From Bradyrhizobium sp. B097 (lineage in GTDB: Bacteria; Pseudomonadota; Alphaproteobacteria; Rhizobiales; Xanthobacteraceae): a DNA stretch of 64,000 nt. Shown piece after piece: positions 51,587 to 59,974 of this stretch. The notes beneath the pieces were generated by a model. The model did no database searches. It saw only the letters and a list, made by a program, of their open reading frames with translations, and was not told the origin of the DNA. Where the stretch lies: positions 3,344,501 to 3,408,500 of the forward strand of contig NZ_CP152412.1 of assembly GCF_038957035.1 (NCBI RefSeq). The letters run 5' to 3'. Numbering within the stretch: position 1 is the first letter of the stretch; the number at the start of each line of letters is the position of its first letter. The position numbers were made by a program, and so were the translations under genes.

Positions 51587-51717
51587 CGGTCGGACGGAAC
51601 TCCTCGGTAGCACCGGGATGCACGGACCAGCCATGCGGCGATCAAACCCGGAACCGGGCGCTATTGACCGCCGAACCCGACATCGCCCTGAACGAAATCA
51701 AAGGGGGTCGGTTTACG

Positions 51718-51733
51718 TTAACAGCTCCTTAAC
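51718..51733 (+). promoter_or_regulatory. Perfect CtrA-type box
   Basis: TTAACAGCTCCTTAAC is an exact TTAA-N7-TTAAC, 80 bases before the 1278-residue gene. A small stem (CCCGATC/GATCGGG, 51738-51754) lies between. The exact match makes this the best CtrA site in the window. Confidence 0.65.
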
Positions 51734-51812
51734 GCCGCCCGATCCAAGATCGGGACGCGTGGGCGAGGGCGCTTCGCGCTGGTATGGCTGAGGTCCGAGA
51801 AGACGTTTCGAG

Positions 51813-54800
51813 ATGGCGCGAACGGCTGCCGCTGAAACATGGTCGCTAGGCCGCGCCTGGACGCGGACTGCCCGTCTGTGCCTGCTTGCCACTGGCCTTG
51901 CCCTTGCAACCCTCACATATCCAGCCACGGTGCCGGCCCAAGACCTGCCGCCGGTGCCGGGCGAGGCGACATTCTCGGCCGCGAACGGCTATGCCCGGCT
52001 GGTGCTGAAGCTGAAGGAGGATGTCGAGTCGGAGGTCACGACCGCCGGCTCGATCATCGTGATCCGCTTCAAGCGTCCGGTCGATATCCCGGTCGAGAAA
52101 CTGTCGGATGCGGTGCCCGACTATGTCGGCGCCGCGCGCCGCGATCCGGACGGTTCGGCGATCCGCCTGTCGCTGGCGCGCCGCGTCACCGTCAATACCA
52201 TGACCGCCGGCGAGCGCATCTTCGTCGACTTTCTGCCCGACAGCTGGACCGGCCCGCCGCCCTCGCTGCCGCAGGAAGTGATCCGCGAGCTGGCGGAGCG
52301 CGCCCGTGCCGCCGAGCGTCTGCTGCGCATCCAGCGCGCGGCCGATGCCGCCAAGAAGAAGCCGCCGATCCGGGTTCGCGCCCTGGTGCAGCCCACCTTC
52401 GTCCGTTTCGTGTTCGAGGTTCCCGACGGGGTCAGCGTCTCCTCGGTGCTCAACGAGCAGAAGCTGACGCTGTCCTTCAACTCAGTCCTGAGCTTCGACC
52501 TGGCCGATGCCAAGGTCGCCGCTCCCCCGAACGTCGCCTCGATCAGCTCGCGCGCCGACACGGATACCTCGGCGGTCGACGTGACGCTGATTGGCGATGT
52601 CGACGTGCATTCGTTCCGCGACGAGAAGAACTACATTGTCGATGTCGCCTTCCAGCAGAGCGAGCAGCAGCAGGCGGCGAAGCCCTCGCTGAGCTCGTTG
52701 TTGCCGACGCCGCGCGGCAAGCCGAGGGGTGCCACTGCGATCGCGCCGGTGACGTCGGAGAGCATCGCGCAGCAGGCCAAGATCGAGATCAAGTCCGAGC
52801 AACCCAAGTCCGAGCAACCCAAGGCAGAGCAACCCAAAGCAGAGCCCAAGTCGGAACAGGTAAAGTCCGAGCCGGCAAAGTCCGAACAGGTGCAGTCGGA
52901 GCCGGTCAAGCCCGAACAGGCCACGACCGAACAACCGGCGCCCGCGCCCGCCAAATCGGAACAGCCGAGATCCGAGCTGCTCAATTCGGAGCTGCCGAAG
53001 GTCGCAGCGGCGCCGGCGGCTGACGTCGAGAAAGCCGCTGCGCCGGCCGCGCCGCGCGAGGGCAGCGCTGCGACCGAACAGAGCGACGCGCCGAAGCCTG
53101 CGCCTGCTGTTGCGGCCGCGTCGGCCATGGAAGCGCCGAAGCCAGCGGCGCCATCGCCGCCTGCAGAGGCCCGCACCAGCGCCGGGTCCGCGGTCGAAGC
53201 CCAGCGCGACAGCGACGGGTTGCGGGTGACGTTCTCATTCCCCGGCGTGACGCCGGCGGCATTATTCCGTCGCGCCGACACGGTGTGGATGGTGTTCGAC
53301 ACGCCTGAGGCGATCGACATCGATCCGATCCGCGTCAAGGCCGGCTCGCTGATATCAGATGTCAGCCGGATCGCGCTGGAGAAAGGGCAGGCGGTGCGCT
53401 TCCGCCTCAACCGGCCGCAGATGCCGTCACTCGAGAGCGACGACCGCTCGCGCGGCGTGAGCTGGACGCTGACCTTCGCCGACCGGGTGCAGAAGCCGCC
53501 GCTGCCGCTCAGCGTGGTGCGCAACATCAGCGAGCCCTCGCTTGCCAATGTCAGCGTGCCGCTCGCCAATCCCGGCCAGCTCCACAGACTGATCGATCCC
53601 GATGCGGGCGATACGCTCTGGGTCGTGACCGCGCCGCCGCCGACCCGCGGCATCATCAAGCGGCAGGACTTTGTCGAGCTCTCGCTGCTGGAATCGATCC
53701 ACGGCGTCGTCGTTCATCCGAACGCCGACGACGTCAAGGCCGAGGTCGGCGCCGACAAGGTGATGCTGGGCCGGCCCGGCGGCCTGACGCTGTCGTCGGC
53801 CGACGTCGCCGCCGAGCGCGCGACCGCGGCGGTGAAGCCGCTGTTCGATCCGGACGAGTGGCGCAAGAACCAGTCGGAGAATTTCCTCAAGCAGCTCGAC
53901 GGCCTGATTGCGGCGGCTTCGACGGCCAATGCCGAGCAGCTGCCGCAGGCGCGGCTCGATCTCGCCGATTTCTACATGGCGCGCGGCATGTACCAGGAAG
54001 CCCATGGTGTCGCTAATCTGATGCTGTCCGAGAGCAAGCGCGGCAGCGAGGGGGCGTCCGTGGTGATGGTGCGCGCGGTTGCCAGCATCCTGATCGGGCA
54101 CCCGGCGCAGGGCCTCAAGGACCTCGCCAATCCCGTGATCGGCAACGGTTACGATTCCCAATTGTGGAAGGGGCTCGCCTTCGCCCGCGAGGGCAAATGG
54201 CCTGAGGCGCGCGAAAAGTTCAAGAACGCCGAATTCGCGGTCGCGACGCTGCCCCCCGATCTGCAGCGCATCGTCACGATCGACTCGATGAAGGCCTCGC
54301 TCGAGGTCAAGGACTATGCCGGCGCCGCGCGGCGCAAGAGCGATCTCGACGTGGTCGGCGTTCCCGACGCGCTCAAGCCCGCGGTTGCGGTGCTGCGCGG
54401 CCGGCTCGCCGAAGCGCTCGGCCAGGAGAAGGATGCGCTCGACGCCTATCGCTTCGCCGCCAGTTCGTCCGATCGTCAGGCCGCCGCCGAAGGCAGACTG
54501 CTGGAGACGCTGCTGCGGCAGAAGCGCGGCGAGATCGGCCGCGACGATGTGCTGAAGGAGCTCGAGCTCTTGTCGATGCTGTGGCGCGGCGACAATATCG
54601 AGCTGAAGACGCTGTATGTGCTGTCGAAGATCTATGCCGAGACCGCGCGCTACGCCGATGCCTTCGCGGTGACCCGTGCGGCGACCCGGCTGCAGCCGAA
54701 CGCGCCGGAATCGCGCCAGGCGCAGGATGCCGCCTCGGCGCTGTTCGTGCAGCTCTATCTCGGCCCGAAGGGCGACGAGATGGCGCCGATCGATGCGCTC

Positions 54801-55649
54801 GGCACCTTCTACGATTATCGCGAGCTGACGCCGATCGGCCGCCGCGGCGACGAGATGATCCGCCGTCTCGCCGACCGTCTCGTCGGCGTCGATCTGCTCG
54901 ACCAGGCCGCCGACCTCCTGCAGTACCAGGTCGACAAGCGGCTCGAAGGCGCGGCGCGCGCCCAGGTCGCGGCGCGGCTTGCGATGGTCTATCTGATGAA
55001 CCGCAAGCCCGACCGTGCCATCGGCGCGCTGCGCTCGACCCGGATTGCGGATCTCTCCGGCGAACTGCGCCAGCAGCGGCTGCTGCTCGAGGCGCGCGCG
55101 CAGAGCGACGTCGGTCGGCACGACCTCGCGCTCGACATCATCTCGAACATCACCGGCCGCGAGGCGATCCGGCTGCGTTCGGACATCTATTGGGCGTCGC
55201 GGCACTGGCGCGAGGCGTCCGAGCAGATCGAGCTCTATTACGGCGACCGCTGGCGCGATTTCACGCCGCTCAACCCGAGCGAGAAGGCCGACATCATCCG
55301 TGCCGTGGTCGGCTACGCGCTCGCCGAGGATGCCATCGGACTGTCCCGGTTCCGCGAGAAATACGCGCCGCTGATGTCCGGCGATGCCGACAGACTGGCG
55401 TTCGACGCGGCCAGTAAGCCGGTCGCCACCTCGAGCGCCGAATTCGCCCAGATCGCGCGGATGGCCGCGAGCGTCGACACGCTCGACGGCTTCATCCGCG
55501 AGATGAAGACCCGCTTCCCCGACGCCACCGCCCGCGCGCCGCTGCCCGATCCGGTCACGACCGGATCGCTGCCCGACGGGCCAAAGGCCGCGCCGGTCAG
55601 CACGCTTCCGGTCATCAAGGGCGAGCGCCGCGCCGGCGTGACGCCGTAG
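51813..55649 (+). CDS. Large exported TPR-like protein of the flagellar cluster
   Basis: A 1278-residue protein. An N-terminal signal (RLCLLATGLALATLTYPATV, cleavage ~43) is followed by beta-rich domains (~55-320). A low-complexity stretch (~320-390) has repeated KSEQP/KAEQP units, then alanine/proline-rich linker to ~475 and a second beta domain. The C-terminal half is helical with TPR-like pairs (LADFYMARGMYQEAHGVANL, LSKIYAETARYADAFAVTRA). Such proteins occur in alphaproteobacterial flagellar clusters and may help the periplasmic part of the motor. No closer function is known. A perfect CtrA-type box lies upstream. Confidence 0.8.
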   Translation: MARTAAAETWSLGRAWTRTARLCLLATGLALATLTYPATVPAQDLPPVPGEATFSAANGYARLVLKLKEDVESEVTTAGSIIVIRFKRPVDIPVEKLSDAVPDYVGAARRDPDGSAIRLSLARRVTVNTMTAGERIFVDFLPDSWTGPPPSLPQEVIRELAERARAAERLLRIQRAADAAKKKPPIRVRALVQPTFVRFVFEVPDGVSVSSVLNEQKLTLSFNSVLSFDLADAKVAAPPNVASISSRADTDTSAVDVTLIGDVDVHSFRDEKNYIVDVAFQQSEQQQAAKPSLSSLLPTPRGKPRGATAIAPVTSESIAQQAKIEIKSEQPKSEQPKAEQPKAEPKSEQVKSEPAKSEQVQSEPVKPEQATTEQPAPAPAKSEQPRSELLNSELPKVAAAPAADVEKAAAPAAPREGSAATEQSDAPKPAPAVAAASAMEAPKPAAPSPPAEARTSAGSAVEAQRDSDGLRVTFSFPGVTPAALFRRADTVWMVFDTPEAIDIDPIRVKAGSLISDVSRIALEKGQAVRFRLNRPQMPSLESDDRSRGVSWTLTFADRVQKPPLPLSVVRNISEPSLANVSVPLANPGQLHRLIDPDAGDTLWVVTAPPPTRGIIKRQDFVELSLLESIHGVVVHPNADDVKAEVGADKVMLGRPGGLTLSSADVAAERATAAVKPLFDPDEWRKNQSENFLKQLDGLIAAASTANAEQLPQARLDLADFYMARGMYQEAHGVANLMLSESKRGSEGASVVMVRAVASILIGHPAQGLKDLANPVIGNGYDSQLWKGLAFAREGKWPEAREKFKNAEFAVATLPPDLQRIVTIDSMKASLEVKDYAGAARRKSDLDVVGVPDALKPAVAVLRGRLAEALGQEKDALDAYRFAASSSDRQAAAEGRLLETLLRQKRGEIGRDDVLKELELLSMLWRGDNIELKTLYVLSKIYAETARYADAFAVTRAATRLQPNAPESRQAQDAASALFVQLYLGPKGDEMAPIDALGTFYDYRELTPIGRRGDEMIRRLADRLVGVDLLDQAADLLQYQVDKRLEGAARAQVAARLAMVYLMNRKPDRAIGALRSTRIADLSGELRQQRLLLEARAQSDVGRHDLALDIISNITGREAIRLRSDIYWASRHWREASEQIELYYGDRWRDFTPLNPSEKADIIRAVVGYALAEDAIGLSRFREKYAPLMSGDADRLAFDAASKPVATSSAEFAQIARMAASVDTLDGFIREMKTRFPDATARAPLPDPVTTGSLPDGPKAAPVSTLPVIKGERRAGVTP

Positions 55650-55661
55650 CGGCACGGGCTG

Positions 55662-56507
55662 TTACGGGCCGGGAGTCACCCATGCGGTCGAAATGATCCC
55701 CTTGTCGTCAAGCGCGATGCGCCAGTGCGCAGCACCGTTCGCCTGTCTGACGCTATAGACGTCTTCGCCCTGCTCGCCGACACCGAGAAAGCGGATCGCC
55801 TGGATCGTGCCGAGGTCCGCGAGGGGCTGAAGCCACGTCATCTGCTTGCGGGTCGCCGCCGCCAGCGCCGGGCTCATCTCATCATAGTTGGGATTCCCCG
55901 AGGCGATCCCATCGATCAGGCGGTGCAGCGCAGCCTCGGTTCCAGGGCTGGCCGACTGGTTCTTGACGCGCTCCGCCGTCTGGTCGGCGATCTTCCTCGC
56001 CGTCGCGGTGTCGATGCGCGCCATCGCAATATCGCTGCCGTTCTGATGCAGAATCAGCGAGGTGGCTCGTCCGTCCGGTCCGACGACGAAGCTGACCTGC
56101 GCGTCGACGATCTTGGCGAAGAATTCGGTCACGCTCTCCGCAAAGAACCGCACCGAGCGCTGTCCGGTCAGTTGCATCACCAGATGATGTTCGTCGGGGG
56201 TCACCGTGAACACGGCGCGGTCGTTGAGCTGATAGAACCCGGCATAATTGTCGAGCGTGGCTGAATCCACGGCGGTCTCCTGCCGCGCGGCGATCGGCGG
56301 TGATTCTGCAGTGAAGTCTGCAGCCGGCGCCGGCGTGCTCGGCGGTCCGGCGGCCTGTATCCGGGCGGACAGCGTGTTCCAGTCACGCAGACCGAGGACG
56401 TTGGCGATCAGCTCCAGGCTGTCGCTGTGGGTGAGGGGGACCGATTTGGCGGCGAGCGCTTCGCGCAGCGTCTGCGCCATGGCCTTGGCATCACGAAAGT
56501 CGCGCAT
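55662..56507 (-). CDS. Glyoxalase-related / DUF3471-like two-domain protein
   Basis: A 281-residue protein. Residues 1-50 (DAKAMAQTLREALAAKSVPL, SDSLELIANVLGLRDWNTLS) match the N-terminal helical unit seen before glyoxalase-type domains. Residues ~88-165 (YAGFYQLNDRAVFTVTPDEH, VDAQVSFVVGPDGRATSLIL, HQNGSD) match the DUF3471 beta-barrel found after beta-lactamase-like enzymes. The C-terminus is a small alpha-beta domain resembling an NTF2 fold. The mix is unusual. No catalytic residues are evident. Confidence 0.6.
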   Translation of the reverse strand: MRDFRDAKAMAQTLREALAAKSVPLTHSDSLELIANVLGLRDWNTLSARIQAAGPPSTPAPAADFTAESPPIAARQETAVDSATLDNYAGFYQLNDRAVFTVTPDEHHLVMQLTGQRSVRFFAESVTEFFAKIVDAQVSFVVGPDGRATSLILHQNGSDIAMARIDTATARKIADQTAERVKNQSASPGTEAALHRLIDGIASGNPNYDEMSPALAAATRKQMTWLQPLADLGTIQAIRFLGVGEQGEDVYSVRQANGAAHWRIALDDKGIISTAWVTPGP

Positions 56508-56777
56508 GGGATCAACCTTTGCATCGACGAACGGAAAGCGTCAGGGGCTTGCGTTGCTGACCCGTTCGCGCGGGCAAAGGAAGCCTGAAACCTGGCTTGA
56601 TACGTTCACCGTCCCCGGGCGGGGTGCAAGCGGCGGGTGGTATCGACCCGGACTAATGTTCGCCGGGGACCTGCAATTTGTCAATTGCAACAGCCCGTGA
56701 TCGGGTGCGTCCTCTCGACATTCCGTTGCCAAATCGGCAACCATGGCTGATATCGCCAGCCGGGAGGACGTCGTCAC

Positions 56778-57017
56778 ATGAGCAAGCCGATCAAGACCGA
56801 AGCCGAACTCATCGCGATGGCGCGGGCCGAGTTGAAAGTCCATGTCGACTGCCCCGACGGCATCGACATCTCGGTGCTGCGCGACGGCGACAGCTGGGAA
56901 TTCCGCGCCAGTGCCAACGAAGCCACGGTGGCGCGGCCCGGCTACCCCGAATGCGTCGCGATGCTGGTGCAGATCGGCGACCATCTCAGCAAGCAGTATG
57001 ACGTGAAGGCCGACTAG
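56778..57017 (+). CDS. Small hypothetical protein
   Basis: A 79-residue acidic protein (MSKPIKTEAELIAMARAELK, CPDGIDISVLRDGDSWEFRA) of a type common in Bradyrhizobium. It has no signal peptide and an alpha-beta pattern. Function unknown. It follows an AGGACG site and stands alone. Confidence 0.65.
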   Translation: MSKPIKTEAELIAMARAELKVHVDCPDGIDISVLRDGDSWEFRASANEATVARPGYPECVAMLVQIGDHLSKQYDVKAD

Positions 57018-57177
57018 CGCATGAATGTCCGTGGCCGCTTGCCCCAGGGGCGGCACGCAGGCGGACAGACATGCCAATGTTAACGCGATGGGCCACAGGC
57101 GACATTCCCGACCTCGATTGTTCAACTGAATTCGTGCTATCGCTTAGAGCTCTATTGAATCTAAGCATTCCCGTCCC

Positions 57178-57771
57178 ATGCTTGCAGTCTTACGCAGCCG
57201 GAAAGCAATGCTCCTCCTCGCTTTGGCGGGTTCGCTGGCGATCTCGCTCGGACAAGCCTTTGGCGATGACGAACAGGTCTGGGCGGCATTGAAGCGAGGC
57301 GGCATGGTTGTCCTGCTGCGCCATACCCACGTCGATATGCGAGAAGGAATAGGGCACCTCGCGCCCGGAAACTGCGCCGAGGAAGTAAACCTTTCTTCCC
57401 GCGGCGTTGAGCAGGCCAAGCGGATTGGCGAGGCGTTCCGTGCGCACGGCATTGCCGTCGGAGAGGTCCGGACCAGCCCGTATTGCCGTTGCATCGACAC
57501 CGGCAAGCTTGCGTTCGGTCGCGCGATGCCTTTCCAATATCTTATGCCGCCAGGCGTCTTATCCGAGAGCCAGGCGACATCGAATGAGGAGCGGGTCTTG
57601 CAAGACATCCATGCGTACCGGTCGTCTGCGAACTTGGTGATGATCACCCACGATCTCAACATCTCAAACATCGTTCTTGAACCATCGATCGCCATGGGGG
57701 ATTTCTTTGTTCTTCAGCCCAATGGGACGAATTTCGATGTCGTCGGCAGCATTCAAATGGGCGGCAAGTAA
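57178..57771 (+). CDS. Exported histidine phosphatase family protein
   Basis: A 197-residue protein with signal peptide (MLLLALAGSLAISLGQAFG) and the branch 2 phosphatase fold. The RHG-type motif is VVLLRHTHVD, the later histidine is in MITHDLNISNIV, and EVRTSPYCRCIDTG is the second Arg loop. It probably acts on an envelope phosphoester. No partner gene is apparent. Confidence 0.8.
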   Translation: MLAVLRSRKAMLLLALAGSLAISLGQAFGDDEQVWAALKRGGMVVLLRHTHVDMREGIGHLAPGNCAEEVNLSSRGVEQAKRIGEAFRAHGIAVGEVRTSPYCRCIDTGKLAFGRAMPFQYLMPPGVLSESQATSNEERVLQDIHAYRSSANLVMITHDLNISNIVLEPSIAMGDFFVLQPNGTNFDVVGSIQMGGK

Positions 57772-57819
57772 GAGGTCGATCTCAGAGTTGATCAGGTTGC
57801 CTCCAGCGAAAGAGTCGTA

Positions 57820-58779
57820 ATGGACCGCATCGACGCCATGAAGGTCTTCGTCGCGGCGGTCGACGAGGGCAGCCTTGCCGGAGCGGGGCGGAAACTGCGG
57901 CGCTCGCCGGCGGCGGTCAGCCGGGCGATCGCGTTCCTCGAACATCATGTCGGCGCCGAGCTGCTTCATCGCACCACGCGGTCGCTGAAGCTGAGCGACG
58001 CCGGCCAGCGTTACGCGGCGGCCTGCCGGCGGATCCTCAGCGAGCTCGAGGAGGCCGACATCTCGGCCGGCGGCGAGCGGTCGGCGCCGCGCGGCACGCT
58101 GACCATCACCGCACCCGTCGTCGTCGGCGAGGACGTGCTGCGGCCGCTGCTCGACGCCTTCATGACGGAACATCCGGCGGTGACGGTGCGGCTCGTGATG
58201 CTCGATCGCACCGTCAATCTGATCGACGAGGGCATCGACGTCGCGCTGCGCATCGCGCAGCTCGCCGATTCCAATTTTGTCGCGATCAGGCTGGGCGAGG
58301 TGCGCCGCGTGGTCGCGGCGTCGCCCGGCTATCTCACGCGGCACCCTGATATCAGCGAGCCGGCTGATCTCGCAAAGCACCAGATCATCGCGATGACGCA
58401 TTTCGGGCTCGACTCCTGGAGCTTTCCGCCGGCCGCGAAGTCGAAGGTGGCGCGCGCGGTCCAGTTCGCGCCGCGCCTGGTCGTCAACACGGTGCGGGCG
58501 GCGGTCGCCTCGGCCAGCGAAGGGCACGGCGTCACCCGGCTGTTCTCGTATCACATTGCCGAGGAAATCCGTGACGGGCGATTGCAGATCCTGCTTGCCA
58601 AGGACGAGCATCCGGCTTTGCCGGTGCATCTGTTGGCGCCGCAGGGTCGCTTCGATGTGCCGAAGGTGCGCGCCTTCGTCGATTTCGCGACGCCGCGGCT
58701 GAAGCGCTATTTCGAGCGGCTGACGCGTGAGGCCAGCCAGGCCAGTCGTTCGCGTCGCGGAAGAGTGTCTGCCGAATAG
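57820..58779 (+). CDS. LysR family regulator
   Basis: A 319-residue LTTR. The N-terminal winged helix (MDRIDAMKVFVAAVDEGSLA, AAVSRAIAFLEHHVGAELLH) is at 1-60, then a type 2 periplasmic-binding fold. It belongs to the group starting MDRI-AM-VFV, which often controls a divergent or adjacent oxidoreductase. The SDR at 58868 follows 88 bases downstream on the same strand and is a likely target. Confidence 0.92.
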   Translation: MDRIDAMKVFVAAVDEGSLAGAGRKLRRSPAAVSRAIAFLEHHVGAELLHRTTRSLKLSDAGQRYAAACRRILSELEEADISAGGERSAPRGTLTITAPVVVGEDVLRPLLDAFMTEHPAVTVRLVMLDRTVNLIDEGIDVALRIAQLADSNFVAIRLGEVRRVVAASPGYLTRHPDISEPADLAKHQIIAMTHFGLDSWSFPPAAKSKVARAVQFAPRLVVNTVRAAVASASEGHGVTRLFSYHIAEEIRDGRLQILLAKDEHPALPVHLLAPQGRFDVPKVRAFVDFATPRLKRYFERLTREASQASRSRRGRVSAE

Positions 58780-58867
58780 CGGGCATTCGCACGAAATGCG
58801 GATGTATCTAGGTTGCTCTCCATCGAGGCGGTGCTGATGCCGCTTCAGCAACAGATGGAGAGAGATC

Positions 58868-59578
58868 ATGGGTGCAGAGCAGAAGGTTGCGATCATCACC
58901 GGCGCGTCGCAGGGAATCGGCGAGGCGCTCGTCAGGGGCTACCGCGACCGCAACTACCGCGTCGTCGCCAATTCCCGCAGCATCAAGCCGTCGACCGATG
59001 CCGATGTGCTGGCGGTCCCGGGCGATATCGGCGATGCCGAGGTGGCCGATCGCATCGTCAAGCAGGCCCTCGCACGCTTCGGCCGCGTCGACACGCTGGT
59101 CAACAATGCCGGCATCTTCGTCGCCAAGCCGTTCACCGATCACACCGACGAGGACTACGCGTCGGTGCTCGCAACCAACCTCAACGGCTTCTTCTACATC
59201 ACCCGCCGCGTGGCGAAGGAGATGGTGAAGCAGGGGTCGGGGCATATCGTTCAGATCACGACCAGCCTGGTCGACCATGCCAACAGCAATGTGCCTTCGG
59301 TGCTGGCTTCCCTGACCAAGGGCGGGCTGAGCGCGGCGACCAAGTCGCTCGCGATCGAATATGCCGCCAAGGGCATCCGCGTGAACGCAGTTGCACCCGG
59401 CGTGATCAAGACGCCGATGCACGCCCCCGAGACCCACGACTTCCTCGCCAAGCTGCATCCGGTGGGCCGCATGGGCGAGATGAAGGACATCGTTGACGCC
59501 GTGCTGTTCCTGGAAGGCGCGGGCTTCGTCACCGGCGAGATCCTGCATGTCGACGGCGGCCAGAGCGCCGGTCACTGA
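58868..59578 (+). CDS. Classical SDR lacking the catalytic tyrosine
   Basis: A 236-residue short-chain dehydrogenase: IITGASQGIGEALVRGYRDR, LVNNAGIFVAKPF, VDGGQSAGH at the end. The catalytic serine (Ser133, TTSLVDH) is present, but the YxxxK position reads ASLTK, with Ala147 in place of tyrosine and Lys151 kept. Reductase chemistry may be weak or need another proton donor. Probably cotranscribed with the tautomerase at 59601, 22 bases later. Confidence 0.88.
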   Translation: MGAEQKVAIITGASQGIGEALVRGYRDRNYRVVANSRSIKPSTDADVLAVPGDIGDAEVADRIVKQALARFGRVDTLVNNAGIFVAKPFTDHTDEDYASVLATNLNGFFYITRRVAKEMVKQGSGHIVQITTSLVDHANSNVPSVLASLTKGGLSAATKSLAIEYAAKGIRVNAVAPGVIKTPMHAPETHDFLAKLHPVGRMGEMKDIVDAVLFLEGAGFVTGEILHVDGGQSAGH

Positions 59579-59600
59579 CGAGCACGATCGGGAGCGTGTG

Positions 59601-59852
59601 ATGCCTGTTGTCACCATCCAGGTCACGCGTGAGGGGACGACGCCGCGTGCGTCGTCCACCACGCCGGAGCAGAAGGCGGCGCTGATCAAGGGCGCCAGCG
59701 AATTGCTGCGCGACGTGCTCGGCAAGCCGATGGAATCGACCTTCGTCATCATCGAGGAGGTCGATACCGACAATTGGGGCTGGGGCGGGCTGCCCGCGCT
59801 GGAATATCGCAAGAAGCGCGCGGCCGCTGCGGCGGCGAAATCTTCCGACTGA
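59601..59852 (+). CDS. 4-oxalocrotonate tautomerase family protein
   Basis: An 83-residue tautomerase. The catalytic Pro1 is exposed after loss of Met (MPVVTIQVTREG). KQAALIKGASELL-like helix and FVIIEEVDTDNWGWGG match the beta-alpha-beta 4-OT fold. The C-terminus has an unusual alanine/lysine tail. Downstream of the SDR in a two-gene unit. Confidence 0.85.
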   Translation: MPVVTIQVTREGTTPRASSTTPEQKAALIKGASELLRDVLGKPMESTFVIIEEVDTDNWGWGGLPALEYRKKRAAAAAAKSSD

Positions 59853-59878
59853 CGGCCCTTGCCACATCGAACTGGGCG

Positions 59879-59898
59879 CCTCTCCCGATCGGGAGAGG
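59879..59898. repeat. Perfect 20-base palindrome
   Basis: CCTCTCCCGATCGGGAGAGG is a complete palindrome, resembling the ends of the repeat at 33244-33364. It lacks a T-run, so a terminator is less likely than a repeat remnant. Confidence 0.45.
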
Positions 59899-59974
59899 CA
59901 AGGCGTGATCGCTGTGAGCGATTGCTGCGATCGCAACTAATCATTTTTCACGAACGGTCGGAGGGCCTACTGCG

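Noticed and set aside
53427..55655. 742-codon open frame on the minus strand opposite the TPR-like gene
   Set aside because: High-GC codon bias leaves long antisense frames. The product is arginine- and histidine-rich with no domain, and the plus-strand protein is clearly real.
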